This document shows positions 18,239 to 25,294 of a DNA stretch of 64,000 nt, one piece after another. The notes beneath the pieces were generated by a model. The model had not been told where the DNA came from. It did no database searches and worked only from the letters and a program-made list of their open reading frames with translations. Made by a program: the position numbers and the translations under genes. Every line of letters starts with the position of its first letter. Positions within the stretch are counted from its first letter, which is position 1. The stretch is from Paenibacillus sp. V4I3. GTDB taxonomy: Bacteria > Bacillota > Bacilli > Paenibacillales > NBRC-103111. The DNA lies in assembly GCF_030817215.1 (NCBI RefSeq), contig NZ_JAUSZA010000001.1, positions 884,501-948,500 of the forward strand, in the 5' to 3' direction.

Positions 18239-19054
18239 TTAACGAAGTAATTGAAGAACGCCTTGAGGAGCTTGGTTTGCTTGAGCCAACATAGCTGTAG
18301 AAGCTTGTTGAAGAATGTTGAATTTCGTGTAGCTCATCATTTCTTTAGCCATGTCAGTATCACGGATACGTGATTCTGCACCTTGCAAGTTTTCAGCTGT
18401 AGCACCTAAGTTGTTAAATGTATGCTCTAATTGATTTTGAAAAGCACCCAGATCGGAACGAGCTGCGTTTACCAGACCGATAGCTGTATCAACTTTAGCC
18501 AATTCAGCAGCAGCATTAGCTACAGTCGAGAGATCACCCACACCTAGTGTACCAGTTGTAACATCAGCGGATGTTAAGTCAACTGCAGCTATAGTACTCG
18601 TGGAATCACCAATTTGAATAGTAACAGGTGCTGCAGCACTACCATCTAACAATGTAATTCCGTTAAATTTGGTTGTGGTTGCAATATTATCAATTGCTGA
18701 TTTCAATGCTGTATACTCTTTGTCCATCGCAGCAAGGTCAGAAGCATTGTAAGTACCGTTATTTGCTTGTACCGCCAATTCTTTCATGCGTCCAAGCATG
18801 TCGGATACTTCACTCATTGCACCCTCAGCTGTTTGTACAAGGGATACTCCGTCTTGAGCATTGCGTTGTGCTTGATCTAAAGATTTGATTTGTGCACGCA
18901 TTTTTTCAGAGATCGAAAGACCTGCTGCATCGTCAGCTGCACGGTTGATACGGAAGCCGGAAGACAATTTCTCACTGGATTTACCTTGTTGGATGTTGTT
19001 AGCTACCAGGTTACGATGAGAGTTCATTGCGTTCATGTTGTGATTGATAATCAT
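18239..19054 (-). CDS. hag: Flagellin
   Basis: This is the filament subunit. The conserved N-terminal D0/D1 region MIINHNMNAMNSHRNL with GLSISEKMRAQIKSLDQA, and the C-terminal region ending QAPQGVLQLLR, are both intact. The variable centre is short (271 residues in total), similar to B. subtilis Hag. It has its own sigma-D promoter, a leader with CsrA-type sites, and a terminator. csrA and fliW lie directly upstream. AAGGAGG lies 8 bases before the ATG. It is the only flagellin gene in the window. Confidence 0.97.
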   Translation of the reverse strand: MIINHNMNAMNSHRNLVANNIQQGKSSEKLSSGFRINRAADDAAGLSISEKMRAQIKSLDQAQRNAQDGVSLVQTAEGAMSEVSDMLGRMKELAVQANNGTYNASDLAAMDKEYTALKSAIDNIATTTKFNGITLLDGSAAAPVTIQIGDSTSTIAAVDLTSADVTTGTLGVGDLSTVANAAAELAKVDTAIGLVNAARSDLGAFQNQLEHTFNNLGATAENLQGAESRIRDTDMAKEMMSYTKFNILQQASTAMLAQANQAPQGVLQLLR

Positions 19055-19062
19055 TTGTTATT

Positions 19063-19094
19063 CCTCCTTGAATTTGTATTCCACATCCATGTGG
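19063..19094 (-). promoter_or_regulatory. Candidate CsrA binding sites in the hag mRNA leader
   Basis: The leader RNA contains CCACA-UGGA-UGUGG (19094-19081), a hairpin with GGA in its loop. It matches the CsrA consensus core ACANGGANGU. About 20 bases further on, the Shine-Dalgarno sequence AAGGAGGA (19069-19062) supplies a second GGA. In B. subtilis two such sites in the hag leader let CsrA block flagellin translation until FliW removes it. csrA and fliW adjoin hag here, so the same circuit is likely. Confidence 0.8.
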
Positions 19095-19124
19095 ATTATA
19101 TAGGTCTTTGACCTTACTATTTTA

Positions 19125-19152
19125 ATATCGGCTGAACTCTGGAAAAAGTTTA
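19125..19152 (-). promoter_or_regulatory. Sigma-D promoter of hag
   Basis: TAAA (19152-19149), 16 bases, then GCCGATAT (19132-19125) on the minus strand match the sigma-D consensus. The start would be near 19118, giving a leader of about 65 bases that contains the CsrA-type hairpin. Confidence 0.9.
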
Positions 19153-19225
19153 TAGCTATTTAGTTCTTTTTCACTATTTTTTTAATTTTTTTATCATTTT
19201 AATATAGGCAATAGGTTTATCTACC

Positions 19226-19459
19226 CTAAATCTCTTCTAAATTCATCATTTTTCTCATGTTTTCGATATTCGGAAGCTTTGTAATCGCTTGTTTATTGCT
19301 CTGCTGAATAGCCTCAAACACCTCCTTACGAAATATCCTTGTCTCGTTAGGTGCTTTTATGCCTATTTTCACTTGATCTCCCTCTATAGATGTGATGAAG
19401 ACTTCAACATTCTCACCTATGAGAATAGACTGGCCAATTTTTCTTGTAAGAATTAACAT
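19226..19459 (-). CDS. csrA: CsrA, RNA-binding translational regulator
   Basis: This dimeric RNA-binding protein represses hag translation in Bacillus. The family N-terminus [20 protein letters not shown] and the core [11 protein letters not shown] are intact. The 77-residue length is normal, and the C-terminal extension after residue 60 is the part that contacts FliW in Bacillus. The start overlaps the end of fliW by 7 bases, so the two are co-translated. No clear terminator separates csrA from the hag promoter. Confidence 0.96.
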   Translation of the reverse strand: MLILTRKIGQSILIGENVEVFITSIEGDQVKIGIKAPNETRIFRKEVFEAIQQSNKQAITKLPNIENMRKMMNLEEI

Positions 19460-19887
19460 GATTCACCTTCAATTCCTTTCTCGTTTAATTTTGGAAATAA
19501 AGGCGTTTGGGTACTATATCCTTTAGAAGGTGCATGCACAATTTGACTGCCTGCAAGATGATTAATATTAATAACAAGCGGCGCTACCAAATTCATTGTT
19601 GAATTTTCAAAAGGATCCTTTAAGGTAATAATCCCTAACACAAGAACTTCCTCATGATTATTTATTTGCAACCACGTCTTATCTTTTTCATCCAATTCAA
19701 AACTATATTCTTTGAAAAAAGTAAATGGATTGGCTACAACAAAACCAATACTCTCTTCTTCTATACTCTTTAAATATGCAAAAGGTCCATTTGCATCAAT
19801 TATCTCCAATTCAAAAATATCTAATTCCTTAAACCCAAGTATTGTTCCATTAAAGCTAATTGTTTTCCCATTTAAATAATTAAACAT
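19453..19887 (-). CDS. fliW: FliW, flagellar assembly factor and CsrA antagonist
   Basis: FliW binds either flagellin or CsrA. When flagellin is exported, FliW is freed, sequesters CsrA and permits hag translation. The 144-residue sequence has the family features [14 protein letters not shown] near residue 14, a [15 protein letters not shown] stretch, and the C-terminal [11 protein letters not shown]. It overlaps csrA by 7 bases. GAGGAGG precedes the start, and a 20-bp perfect hairpin ends only 2 bases before that ribosome-binding site. Confidence 0.94.
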   Translation of the reverse strand: MFNYLNGKTISFNGTILGFKELDIFELEIIDANGPFAYLKSIEEESIGFVVANPFTFFKEYSFELDEKDKTWLQINNHEEVLVLGIITLKDPFENSTMNLVAPLVININHLAGSQIVHAPSKGYSTQTPLFPKLNEKGIEGESC

Positions 19888-19904
19888 TCTTTTATCCTCC
19901 TCTT

Positions 19905-19948
19905 CAATAATTTAAGGCAATAGCATTAGCTATTGCCTTAAATTATTG
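19905..19948 (-). repeat. Perfect 20-bp inverted repeat between yviE and fliW
   Basis: CAATAATTTAAGGCAATAGC-ATTA-GCTATTGCCTTAAATTATTG is a 20-bp perfect stem with a 4-base loop. It starts 8 bases after the yviE stop and ends 2 bases before the fliW Shine-Dalgarno. It has no terminal U-tract, so it is not a standard terminator. It could be an mRNA-processing or stability element, or modulate fliW translation. Confidence 0.9.
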
Positions 19949-19956
19949 ATTAATTA

Positions 19957-20523
19957 CTACTTATACCAATCATACGAACTTACGTTAATTTCAATTGAGT
20001 TTTTGTGCTTTACATAAATATCTATATTTCCAGGAGTATAATTGATCTGAGGCTTCTGAGGTGTATATTGTATATCAGCTTGATGGGGTGTTATGTTTAT
20101 TTCTGGCTTTCTCATTTCATAATTCAGCTTTACATTAAGATTGGAAGCCTCACCTACATATTGTACAGGGTTTTGTTCATTCATTTGGTTTGCGGCAATC
20201 TCGGAAAATGGATTACTGGTATTTGTGATCATGGCCATTCGGTTGCCATCTTCAACAATCTTACCGATTGCTTGCAACGCAACTGATTGTAGCTGGCTGT
20301 AAATTTGATTCATCCACTCCAAGTGGTTTCCCTTACCTAAGGCACTCCAAGCTGCAGAAGAATCAACGCTTAATTCTCCCATGGGACTGGTAATATCAAT
20401 TGTTGCAGCTTGCTGCTTGATAACCAATTGGCCGGGCGGGGATTCTATAGAAAGCTGCGCTTTCTGCGTATCAATGCCAATCTCTGCGTACGTTTGGTGG
20501 ATAGATAATCTAGGTATGTTCAA
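19957..20523 (-). CDS. yviE: YviE-like flagellar-operon protein (DUF6470 type)
   Basis: The 188-residue protein lies between flgL and fliW, exactly where B. subtilis has yviE. It begins with an IPRLSIHQTYAEIGI segment typical of this family, and its second half is beta-strand repeats of the type KPEINITPHQADIQYTPQKP. No signal peptide or membrane segment is visible. Function is unknown; conserved position suggests a role in flagellar assembly. Confidence 0.8.
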   Translation of the reverse strand: MNIPRLSIHQTYAEIGIDTQKAQLSIESPPGQLVIKQQAATIDITSPMGELSVDSSAAWSALGKGNHLEWMNQIYSQLQSVALQAIGKIVEDGNRMAMITNTSNPFSEIAANQMNEQNPVQYVGEASNLNVKLNYEMRKPEINITPHQADIQYTPQKPQINYTPGNIDIYVKHKNSIEINVSSYDWYK

Positions 20524-20537
20524 AACGAACCTCCTTA

Positions 20538-21464
20538 TTATCTTAAGAAATCAATTAAGCTGGGTTGGATAATTTTTGCCCCTGTTGATAGAGAGGCTTG
20601 GTACACATTTTCATCTGTTTTTAATTTTGTAATGGTTTCAGCCATATCTGCATCTTCAGTTTTGCTGCTAAGATCGGTAAGGTTTACGTCTAAATCTTTG
20701 AGTCTGTTATCCATGAGATCTATACGGTTAGATCGCGCACCTACTTCGGATCTAACCTGCAAAAATTTGTCAAATCTTTTTGATAGATCGGTCATCAACT
20801 GTCTTGCGGCAGCCATATTTGCTGTGGCTGGAGGAGTTGGGGAAAAAGCATTTTGCAGACCCTTCAATATTTTAAAGAGGTTATCATTATTTGGGCTAGT
20901 AGCTGTATCGGCTGCCCCAAAGACATCAGTTCCTGTTTGATTCACAGATATGGTAATGCCGGCTGAAATCTGATAATTTATTTTTTGATCATCAGTTTGA
21001 TCTGATGAAGCTGTCGCAGTGGAATAAGGCTGTTTATCTGTGAATTGTCCATTAAATGTATATTTTCCATTTAATTGATCGTTTCCAAGACCTACTGCAG
21101 TTTCATATAATTGTCCCATTTCGATACCAATCGCATCAAGCGCAGTTTGTGGATTAGTTCCATTTAAACCTTGAACCGTTAACTCTTGAGCCCTTTGAAT
21201 GACGTCATTTATTTGGGATAGGACGGTATCTGTATGGTCAACAGCAGATTTAGCGGCATCGATGTTTCTTTGATACTGCTCATTGATGGAAATTTCACTG
21301 CGATACCGAAGCGCATAGGAAATCCCTACAGGATCATCGGAAGGCTTATTAAGCTTTTTACCTGTAGAAAGTTGATTCTGACTCTCACTCATTCGCTTCA
21401 CATTATTGCTTATGTTCGAAAGAAGCTGTGATTGTATCATTCCTTGCGTTACTCTTAAAACCAA
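20538..21464 (-). CDS. flgL: FlgL, hook-filament junction protein (HAP3)
   Basis: FlgL joins the hook to the filament together with FlgK. The N-terminal flagellin-like domain (RVTQGMIQSQLLSNISNN, then STGKKLNKPSDDPVG) and the C-terminal helical end (DADMAETITKLKTDENVYQASL) are present in 308 residues. The start codon is TTG at 21464, supported by AGGAGGTTG 8 bases upstream and by the standard N-terminus. It follows flgK by 26 bases in the same operon. Confidence 0.94.
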   Translation of the reverse strand: MVLRVTQGMIQSQLLSNISNNVKRMSESQNQLSTGKKLNKPSDDPVGISYALRYRSEISINEQYQRNIDAAKSAVDHTDTVLSQINDVIQRAQELTVQGLNGTNPQTALDAIGIEMGQLYETAVGLGNDQLNGKYTFNGQFTDKQPYSTATASSDQTDDQKINYQISAGITISVNQTGTDVFGAADTATSPNNDNLFKILKGLQNAFSPTPPATANMAAARQLMTDLSKRFDKFLQVRSEVGARSNRIDLMDNRLKDLDVNLTDLSSKTEDADMAETITKLKTDENVYQASLSTGAKIIQPSLIDFLR

Positions 21465-21490
21465 CTGAACAACCTCCTAGTCAAACCTGA

Positions 21491-23056
21491 TTATCTACCT
21501 ACTACGCCCATGCCATTAATAACCTTATCCAACATTTCATCAAATGTGGTCATAACACGAGCCGCAGCCGAATAAGCATGCTGAAACTTAATCATATCTG
21601 ACATTTCTTCATCCAATGAAACTCCGCTTACAGATTGTCTACGACTCTCTACTTGATCTACTAGCGTTTTTTGGTTGCTCTGCTGCCGAGAAGCCTCTTG
21701 AGCTTGTACACCGAGTTGACTGACTATGGATCTAAAGAAATCATCGAGTGTTCCCGAACCCAAAATGGCTCCGGCATTGGCCGAATTAAAGTCAAAATTA
21801 GTATCCTTCAACTGACCCATCAATAGAGCCATTGTATTATTTCCCTTTACGACTGCTTCCGTCGCGCCAGCACCACTGGTTCTCATAGAACTGGCTATTT
21901 TAGAAGTGTCTCCATCAATAATAGGATTAAATTGTATGCTGTCCGCTGTTATTTGGGTCGAACCTGCTTTGGCTGTAAAGAAATCAAGACCCGTTTTAGC
22001 TGGGTTCTCAAGTGTGTATCCAAGATGATGCAGGCCATTTAACCCCTTAATTGTAACCGTTATATCGCTAGCAAGCGTTCTAGAAGCTCCTGTATATGTT
22101 ATACCATTAAATATGGTATTATCAGGCAAGACTGTACCTTTGGGGATTGTAACCGTAATATCGCCATTAGCAATCGTATCCGCCAGTGTATCCAGTTGAT
22201 TTTGATAATCCGTTACAAATTTATCTCTAGAGACAATCATACCATGTACTTCACCGCTATTCAGATCCCCTGAAGAATAAGCGGACATTAGAGAAGCGGA
22301 AGTAGTTGGAACGGTAACATCACCAGTAACTAAATTCGTACTCCCCATATTAACGGTATACCCATCCGGTGTTTCAACTACCTGGACGTTCACTATTTTC
22401 GACAAGTTATCCGTTATTAAATCCCTCTGATCTCTTAGATCATTAGCATCATCACCCAAGCTTTCGATCTTTTTAATTTCGAGATTTAAATTTGCAATCG
22501 AAGAGGAAAGTGAGTTGATTTCATTTGATTTTAAATTAATATTATTGGTCAAATCCCCTTGTAAATCTTTCAGTTTGCTACTTGTAAAATTGAATGTATC
22601 TGCCAGGGCTACAGCTGTCTCTTTAACCACCTTACGTCCAGATACGCTTTCAGGATCTTTACTTAAGTCAGACCACGCTTTCCAAAAATTATCCAGAACA
22701 GTTCGAAGACCTGAGTCGGTAGGTTCATTCATAATCTTTTCTAGTTTTTCAAGTGTATCAGACTGGATATTCCAGCTGCCAGCTGCCTTATTCTCATTCC
22801 GATATTGATCATCCAGAAATTTTTCGCGAATTCTAGTTATTGAGGTTACCTCAACCCCTGTTCCAAGTTGACCAGGTGCATTAGAGCGGTTTATGCCAAA
22901 GGCTTCAATTGGGATACTTTCGGTCATATTGGTAACTTGCCTAGAGAAGCCCGGCGTATTGGCGTTAGCTATGTTATGTCCTGTCGTGCTAAGAGCTGCC
23001 TGTTGTGTAAATAAGCTGCGTTTAGCCGTTTCCAGCAAATGAAATGTTGATCTCAT
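21491..23056 (-). CDS. flgK: FlgK, hook-filament junction protein (HAP1)
   Basis: The 521-residue protein starts with the FlgK signature ETAKRSLFTQQAALSTTGHN and IANANTPGFSRQ. It ends with the D0 helix GVSLDEEMSDMIKFQHAYSA and the family tail. It connects the hook to FlgL. It lies 12 bases after flgN in a transcript that probably starts at the sigma-D promoter before flgM. Confidence 0.95.
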   Translation of the reverse strand: MRSTFHLLETAKRSLFTQQAALSTTGHNIANANTPGFSRQVTNMTESIPIEAFGINRSNAPGQLGTGVEVTSITRIREKFLDDQYRNENKAAGSWNIQSDTLEKLEKIMNEPTDSGLRTVLDNFWKAWSDLSKDPESVSGRKVVKETAVALADTFNFTSSKLKDLQGDLTNNINLKSNEINSLSSSIANLNLEIKKIESLGDDANDLRDQRDLITDNLSKIVNVQVVETPDGYTVNMGSTNLVTGDVTVPTTSASLMSAYSSGDLNSGEVHGMIVSRDKFVTDYQNQLDTLADTIANGDITVTIPKGTVLPDNTIFNGITYTGASRTLASDITVTIKGLNGLHHLGYTLENPAKTGLDFFTAKAGSTQITADSIQFNPIIDGDTSKIASSMRTSGAGATEAVVKGNNTMALLMGQLKDTNFDFNSANAGAILGSGTLDDFFRSIVSQLGVQAQEASRQQSNQKTLVDQVESRRQSVSGVSLDEEMSDMIKFQHAYSAAARVMTTFDEMLDKVINGMGVVGR

Positions 23057-23068
23057 AATTGTACTCCT

Positions 23069-23569
23069 TTACGCTTTCGTATCGAACCAACCGCTTCTTG
23101 CTGACGCATAATACTGTTGATGAGGATTACTGTATACGGCATCTTGTTCAGGTGTATTCATCAACAAATTTATAGAATAATCAACAAATGATAACGAATG
23201 CTCAATTAGATTCTGATTTAACTCATTGACCTGTTTTAATTCCTTAATCTTATTAGATAATCTCACATGTATATCTGTAAGGCTCTTCTTCTCTTCAGCT
23301 TTAAAAATTACTTTGATTAAATCACTGACTTTAACTCGTGGGTCAGGCCTATACCCTCTCGATAACAAATATTCGCCAATCAATTGAATTCGAAGTTGAT
23401 TGATTTCCTCTATCCGCTTAATCAATTTGCTCTCTTTAAGGACAATTTGGTTTAATCGATCTACCCGATTGTCCACGAGAACCGGTGTTTTTTCCTTGGA
23501 AGTCTCCAATAGGGCATCATGAAGGGAAATTAGCTCCTCCATCGTTTCCACAATGGCTGAAATAGACAC
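23069..23569 (-). CDS. flgN: FlgN-type export chaperone for FlgK/FlgL
   Basis: The 166-residue, largely coiled-coil protein sits between flgM and flgK, the standard place of flgN (yvyG in B. subtilis). The family features are an N-terminal helical region (ETMEELISLHDALLETSKEK), the DNRVDRLNQIVLKESKLI motif, and a C-terminal helix. It is expected to bind FlgK and FlgL before export. The assignment rests on pattern and synteny. Confidence 0.85.
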   Translation of the reverse strand: MSISAIVETMEELISLHDALLETSKEKTPVLVDNRVDRLNQIVLKESKLIKRIEEINQLRIQLIGEYLLSRGYRPDPRVKVSDLIKVIFKAEEKKSLTDIHVRLSNKIKELKQVNELNQNLIEHSLSFVDYSINLLMNTPEQDAVYSNPHQQYYASARSGWFDTKA

Positions 23570-23598
23570 TCGAAATCACCCATTCTCTGCAAGATATA

Positions 23599-23877
23599 CT
23601 ACTTGTTACTACGTAAATAAGGGTACAATTTATCTGCGATCTTGTGGGCGTCAACTCGATACGTTCCTGCGTCAACGGACCGCTTTAGCTCTTCAATATG
23701 TTTTCTATGTTCACTTCTTTCAAGTCCGTATGTGTTTTCCAGTAATTCTTTGGCTTCCGCAGAGATTTGCACTTCATCTTTTCTTTTTTTCTTTTCCGTT
23801 CCGTTTACAGATCTACTTTCATTGTTTTGTATATATTTGTTAATATTACCAATTCGTTGATTTTCATTGATTTTCAT
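23599..23877 (-). CDS. flgM: FlgM, anti-sigma-D factor
   Basis: FlgM holds sigma-D inactive until the hook-basal body is finished. The 92-residue protein has the N-terminal MKINENQRIGNINKYI and the C-terminal sigma-binding region QISAEAKELL with AGTYRVDAHKIADKLYPYL. Its own leader carries a sigma-D promoter with an overlapping inverted repeat, giving negative feedback. The order yvyF-flgM-flgN-flgK-flgL matches B. subtilis. Confidence 0.93.
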   Translation of the reverse strand: MKINENQRIGNINKYIQNNESRSVNGTEKKKRKDEVQISAEAKELLENTYGLERSEHRKHIEELKRSVDAGTYRVDAHKIADKLYPYLRSNK

Positions 23878-23912
23878 AGGTTACACCTCATTATCTCTTT
23901 AATGAACAAAAA

Positions 23913-23959
23913 CCGATAATCGTTATTACTATTATCGGCATTCGGCATATGAAACTTTA
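23913..23959 (-). promoter_or_regulatory. Sigma-D promoter of flgM with an overlapping inverted repeat
   Basis: TAAA (23959-23956), 16 bases, GCCGATAA (23939-23932) match the sigma-D consensus. The -10 element is also one arm of the dyad CCGATAAT-N10-ATTATCGG (23938-23931 with 23920-23913), which spans the likely start site near 23925. The dyad could be an operator or a 5' mRNA hairpin. Confidence 0.85.
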
Positions 23960-23979
23960 TATCTTTCGATGTACGTTTA

Positions 23980-24402
23980 TTAATGTCTTTCCTTCAAACG
24001 ATCTTTAATATTAAAAGAACCCCTGTTTTCTTGTGCGTTTAACTCTTTCCTCCGCAGCTCATCTTCTGTATTGTTCTTCACATCTTTGGCTAACTTACTT
24101 CGGCAAGATTCGCATATCGTTTTATCCCTAATCAATGTCCCGCATACTTCGCAAGGGTAGGACATGTTTGGCGCATTCATAATAGAAATTCGTCCTTCAC
24201 GGATGAATTTAGTTATCTGTTTGATCGAAACTTCTGTTGCTTCGCTCAAGTCGTTAATGCTTGTCCCTCTATTTTCACGTACGTACTTCACACATCGCTC
24301 ATATTGCTGATCTATTTCTTTAACACAATTCGGACATATGTCATTAAAGCCTTTAACAAATATTTTCCCACAGCGTGGACAATTAGCTACATTCATGCCC
24401 AT
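23980..24402 (-). CDS. yvyF: YvyF-type flagellar operon protein with zinc-ribbon motifs
   Basis: The 140-residue protein has two cysteine clusters, CPRCGKIF...CPNCVKEI at the N-terminus and CEVCGTLI...CESCRSKL near the C-terminus. Between them is a helix-turn-helix-like stretch (TSINDLSEATEVSIKQITKFI). It matches the B. subtilis YvyF family in order and position (comFC-yvyF-flgM). The start at 24402 is preceded by AAGGGGG at 7 bases. Function is unknown; a regulatory role is suggested by the HTH-like part. Confidence 0.85.
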   Translation of the reverse strand: MGMNVANCPRCGKIFVKGFNDICPNCVKEIDQQYERCVKYVRENRGTSINDLSEATEVSIKQITKFIREGRISIMNAPNMSYPCEVCGTLIRDKTICESCRSKLAKDVKNNTEDELRRKELNAQENRGSFNIKDRLKERH

Positions 24403-24511
24403 TGTTTGGCCCCCTTCTATTATTCCCAATAATCCATTAATAATTCCAGTTTACCGCAATTCGACAGCGGTTGCATATTAATATTTTTGACAGATGGGTT
24501 GGGTATTCCTG

Positions 24512-25294
24512 CTACCTCGCCCACGTTAGTCCGAATATTTCAGCAGAAAAATACTCCCCGAGAACCTTGGCACACTGATTCATCGTGCTCCCCGTCGTAT
24601 AAACATCATCTACGATATATATAACGAACGAACTTGCGGGGGAACCGCCAATATCATCATCAATCGCCTCATTCAATTCAAAAACATGCTCTAAATCGTC
24701 CAGCCGTTCACTCCTCTTCTTAAAGCTTTGTTTATCTGTATGCTTGGAACGGCTAAGTAGCGGTACAACGGGGATTCCCAGTCTTTTACCTAGTTCGACA
24801 GCCATCTGCTCCGCTTGATTAAAACCTCTTTCCAGCATTCTACGCTCGCTAACGGGAACGAAGGTGATAAGCTCCTGCACAGAATCAGACTTCACATGCA
24901 ACATAAGCCTGTCCATCTGTAATAAGTGATAAGAATGAACAATCATTTGCCCTAGCACGACTTTCAAACGCTCATCTCCACGATACTTATATCGCGCCAA
25001 TAATTCCTTCATCGTTTCATCATATCTGACAGCGCTGCGGCTTCTTATAAAATAGGAATGCAGCCTCCGTTGACAGTCTGAGCAAAACTCCCCTCGTCCA
25101 CAAGTTGGACAAAGCGCTTCTCGAATCCAAGGAATTCGTGTGTAACACGAATGACAAAGTCCAAATTCATCAACATGGAGAGTGCTATTCTGCTTGCAAA
25201 GTAAACATTCTTTTTTCAGCGGACTAAGCAGCGAAGCTACCGAACCCATCACTTTTTTAATCAAAATTCTCATATCCAATTGCTGATAGCTCAT
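24512..25294 (-). CDS. comFC: ComFC, phosphoribosyltransferase-like competence protein
   Basis: ComFC is needed for DNA uptake in transformable Gram-positives. The 260-residue protein has an N-terminal double zinc-finger (CLLCKQN...CHSCY, CPTCGRGEFCSDC) and a C-terminal PRTase domain with the PRPP-binding motif YIVDDVYTTGSTMNQC. It directly abuts comFA. comFB, present between them in B. subtilis, is absent. Competence in this organism is not established by this alone. Confidence 0.92.
   Translation of the reverse strand: MSYQQLDMRILIKKVMGSVASLLSPLKKECLLCKQNSTLHVDEFGLCHSCYTRIPWIREALCPTCGRGEFCSDCQRRLHSYFIRSRSAVRYDETMKELLARYKYRGDERLKVVLGQMIVHSYHLLQMDRLMLHVKSDSVQELITFVPVSERRMLERGFNQAEQMAVELGKRLGIPVVPLLSRSKHTDKQSFKKRSERLDDLEHVFELNEAIDDDIGGSPASSFVIYIVDDVYTTGSTMNQCAKVLGEYFSAEIFGLTWAR

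Noticed and set aside
19905..19948. Terminator after yviE
   Set aside because: The perfect stem has no U-tract on either strand, and the fliW ribosome-binding site follows within 2 bases.
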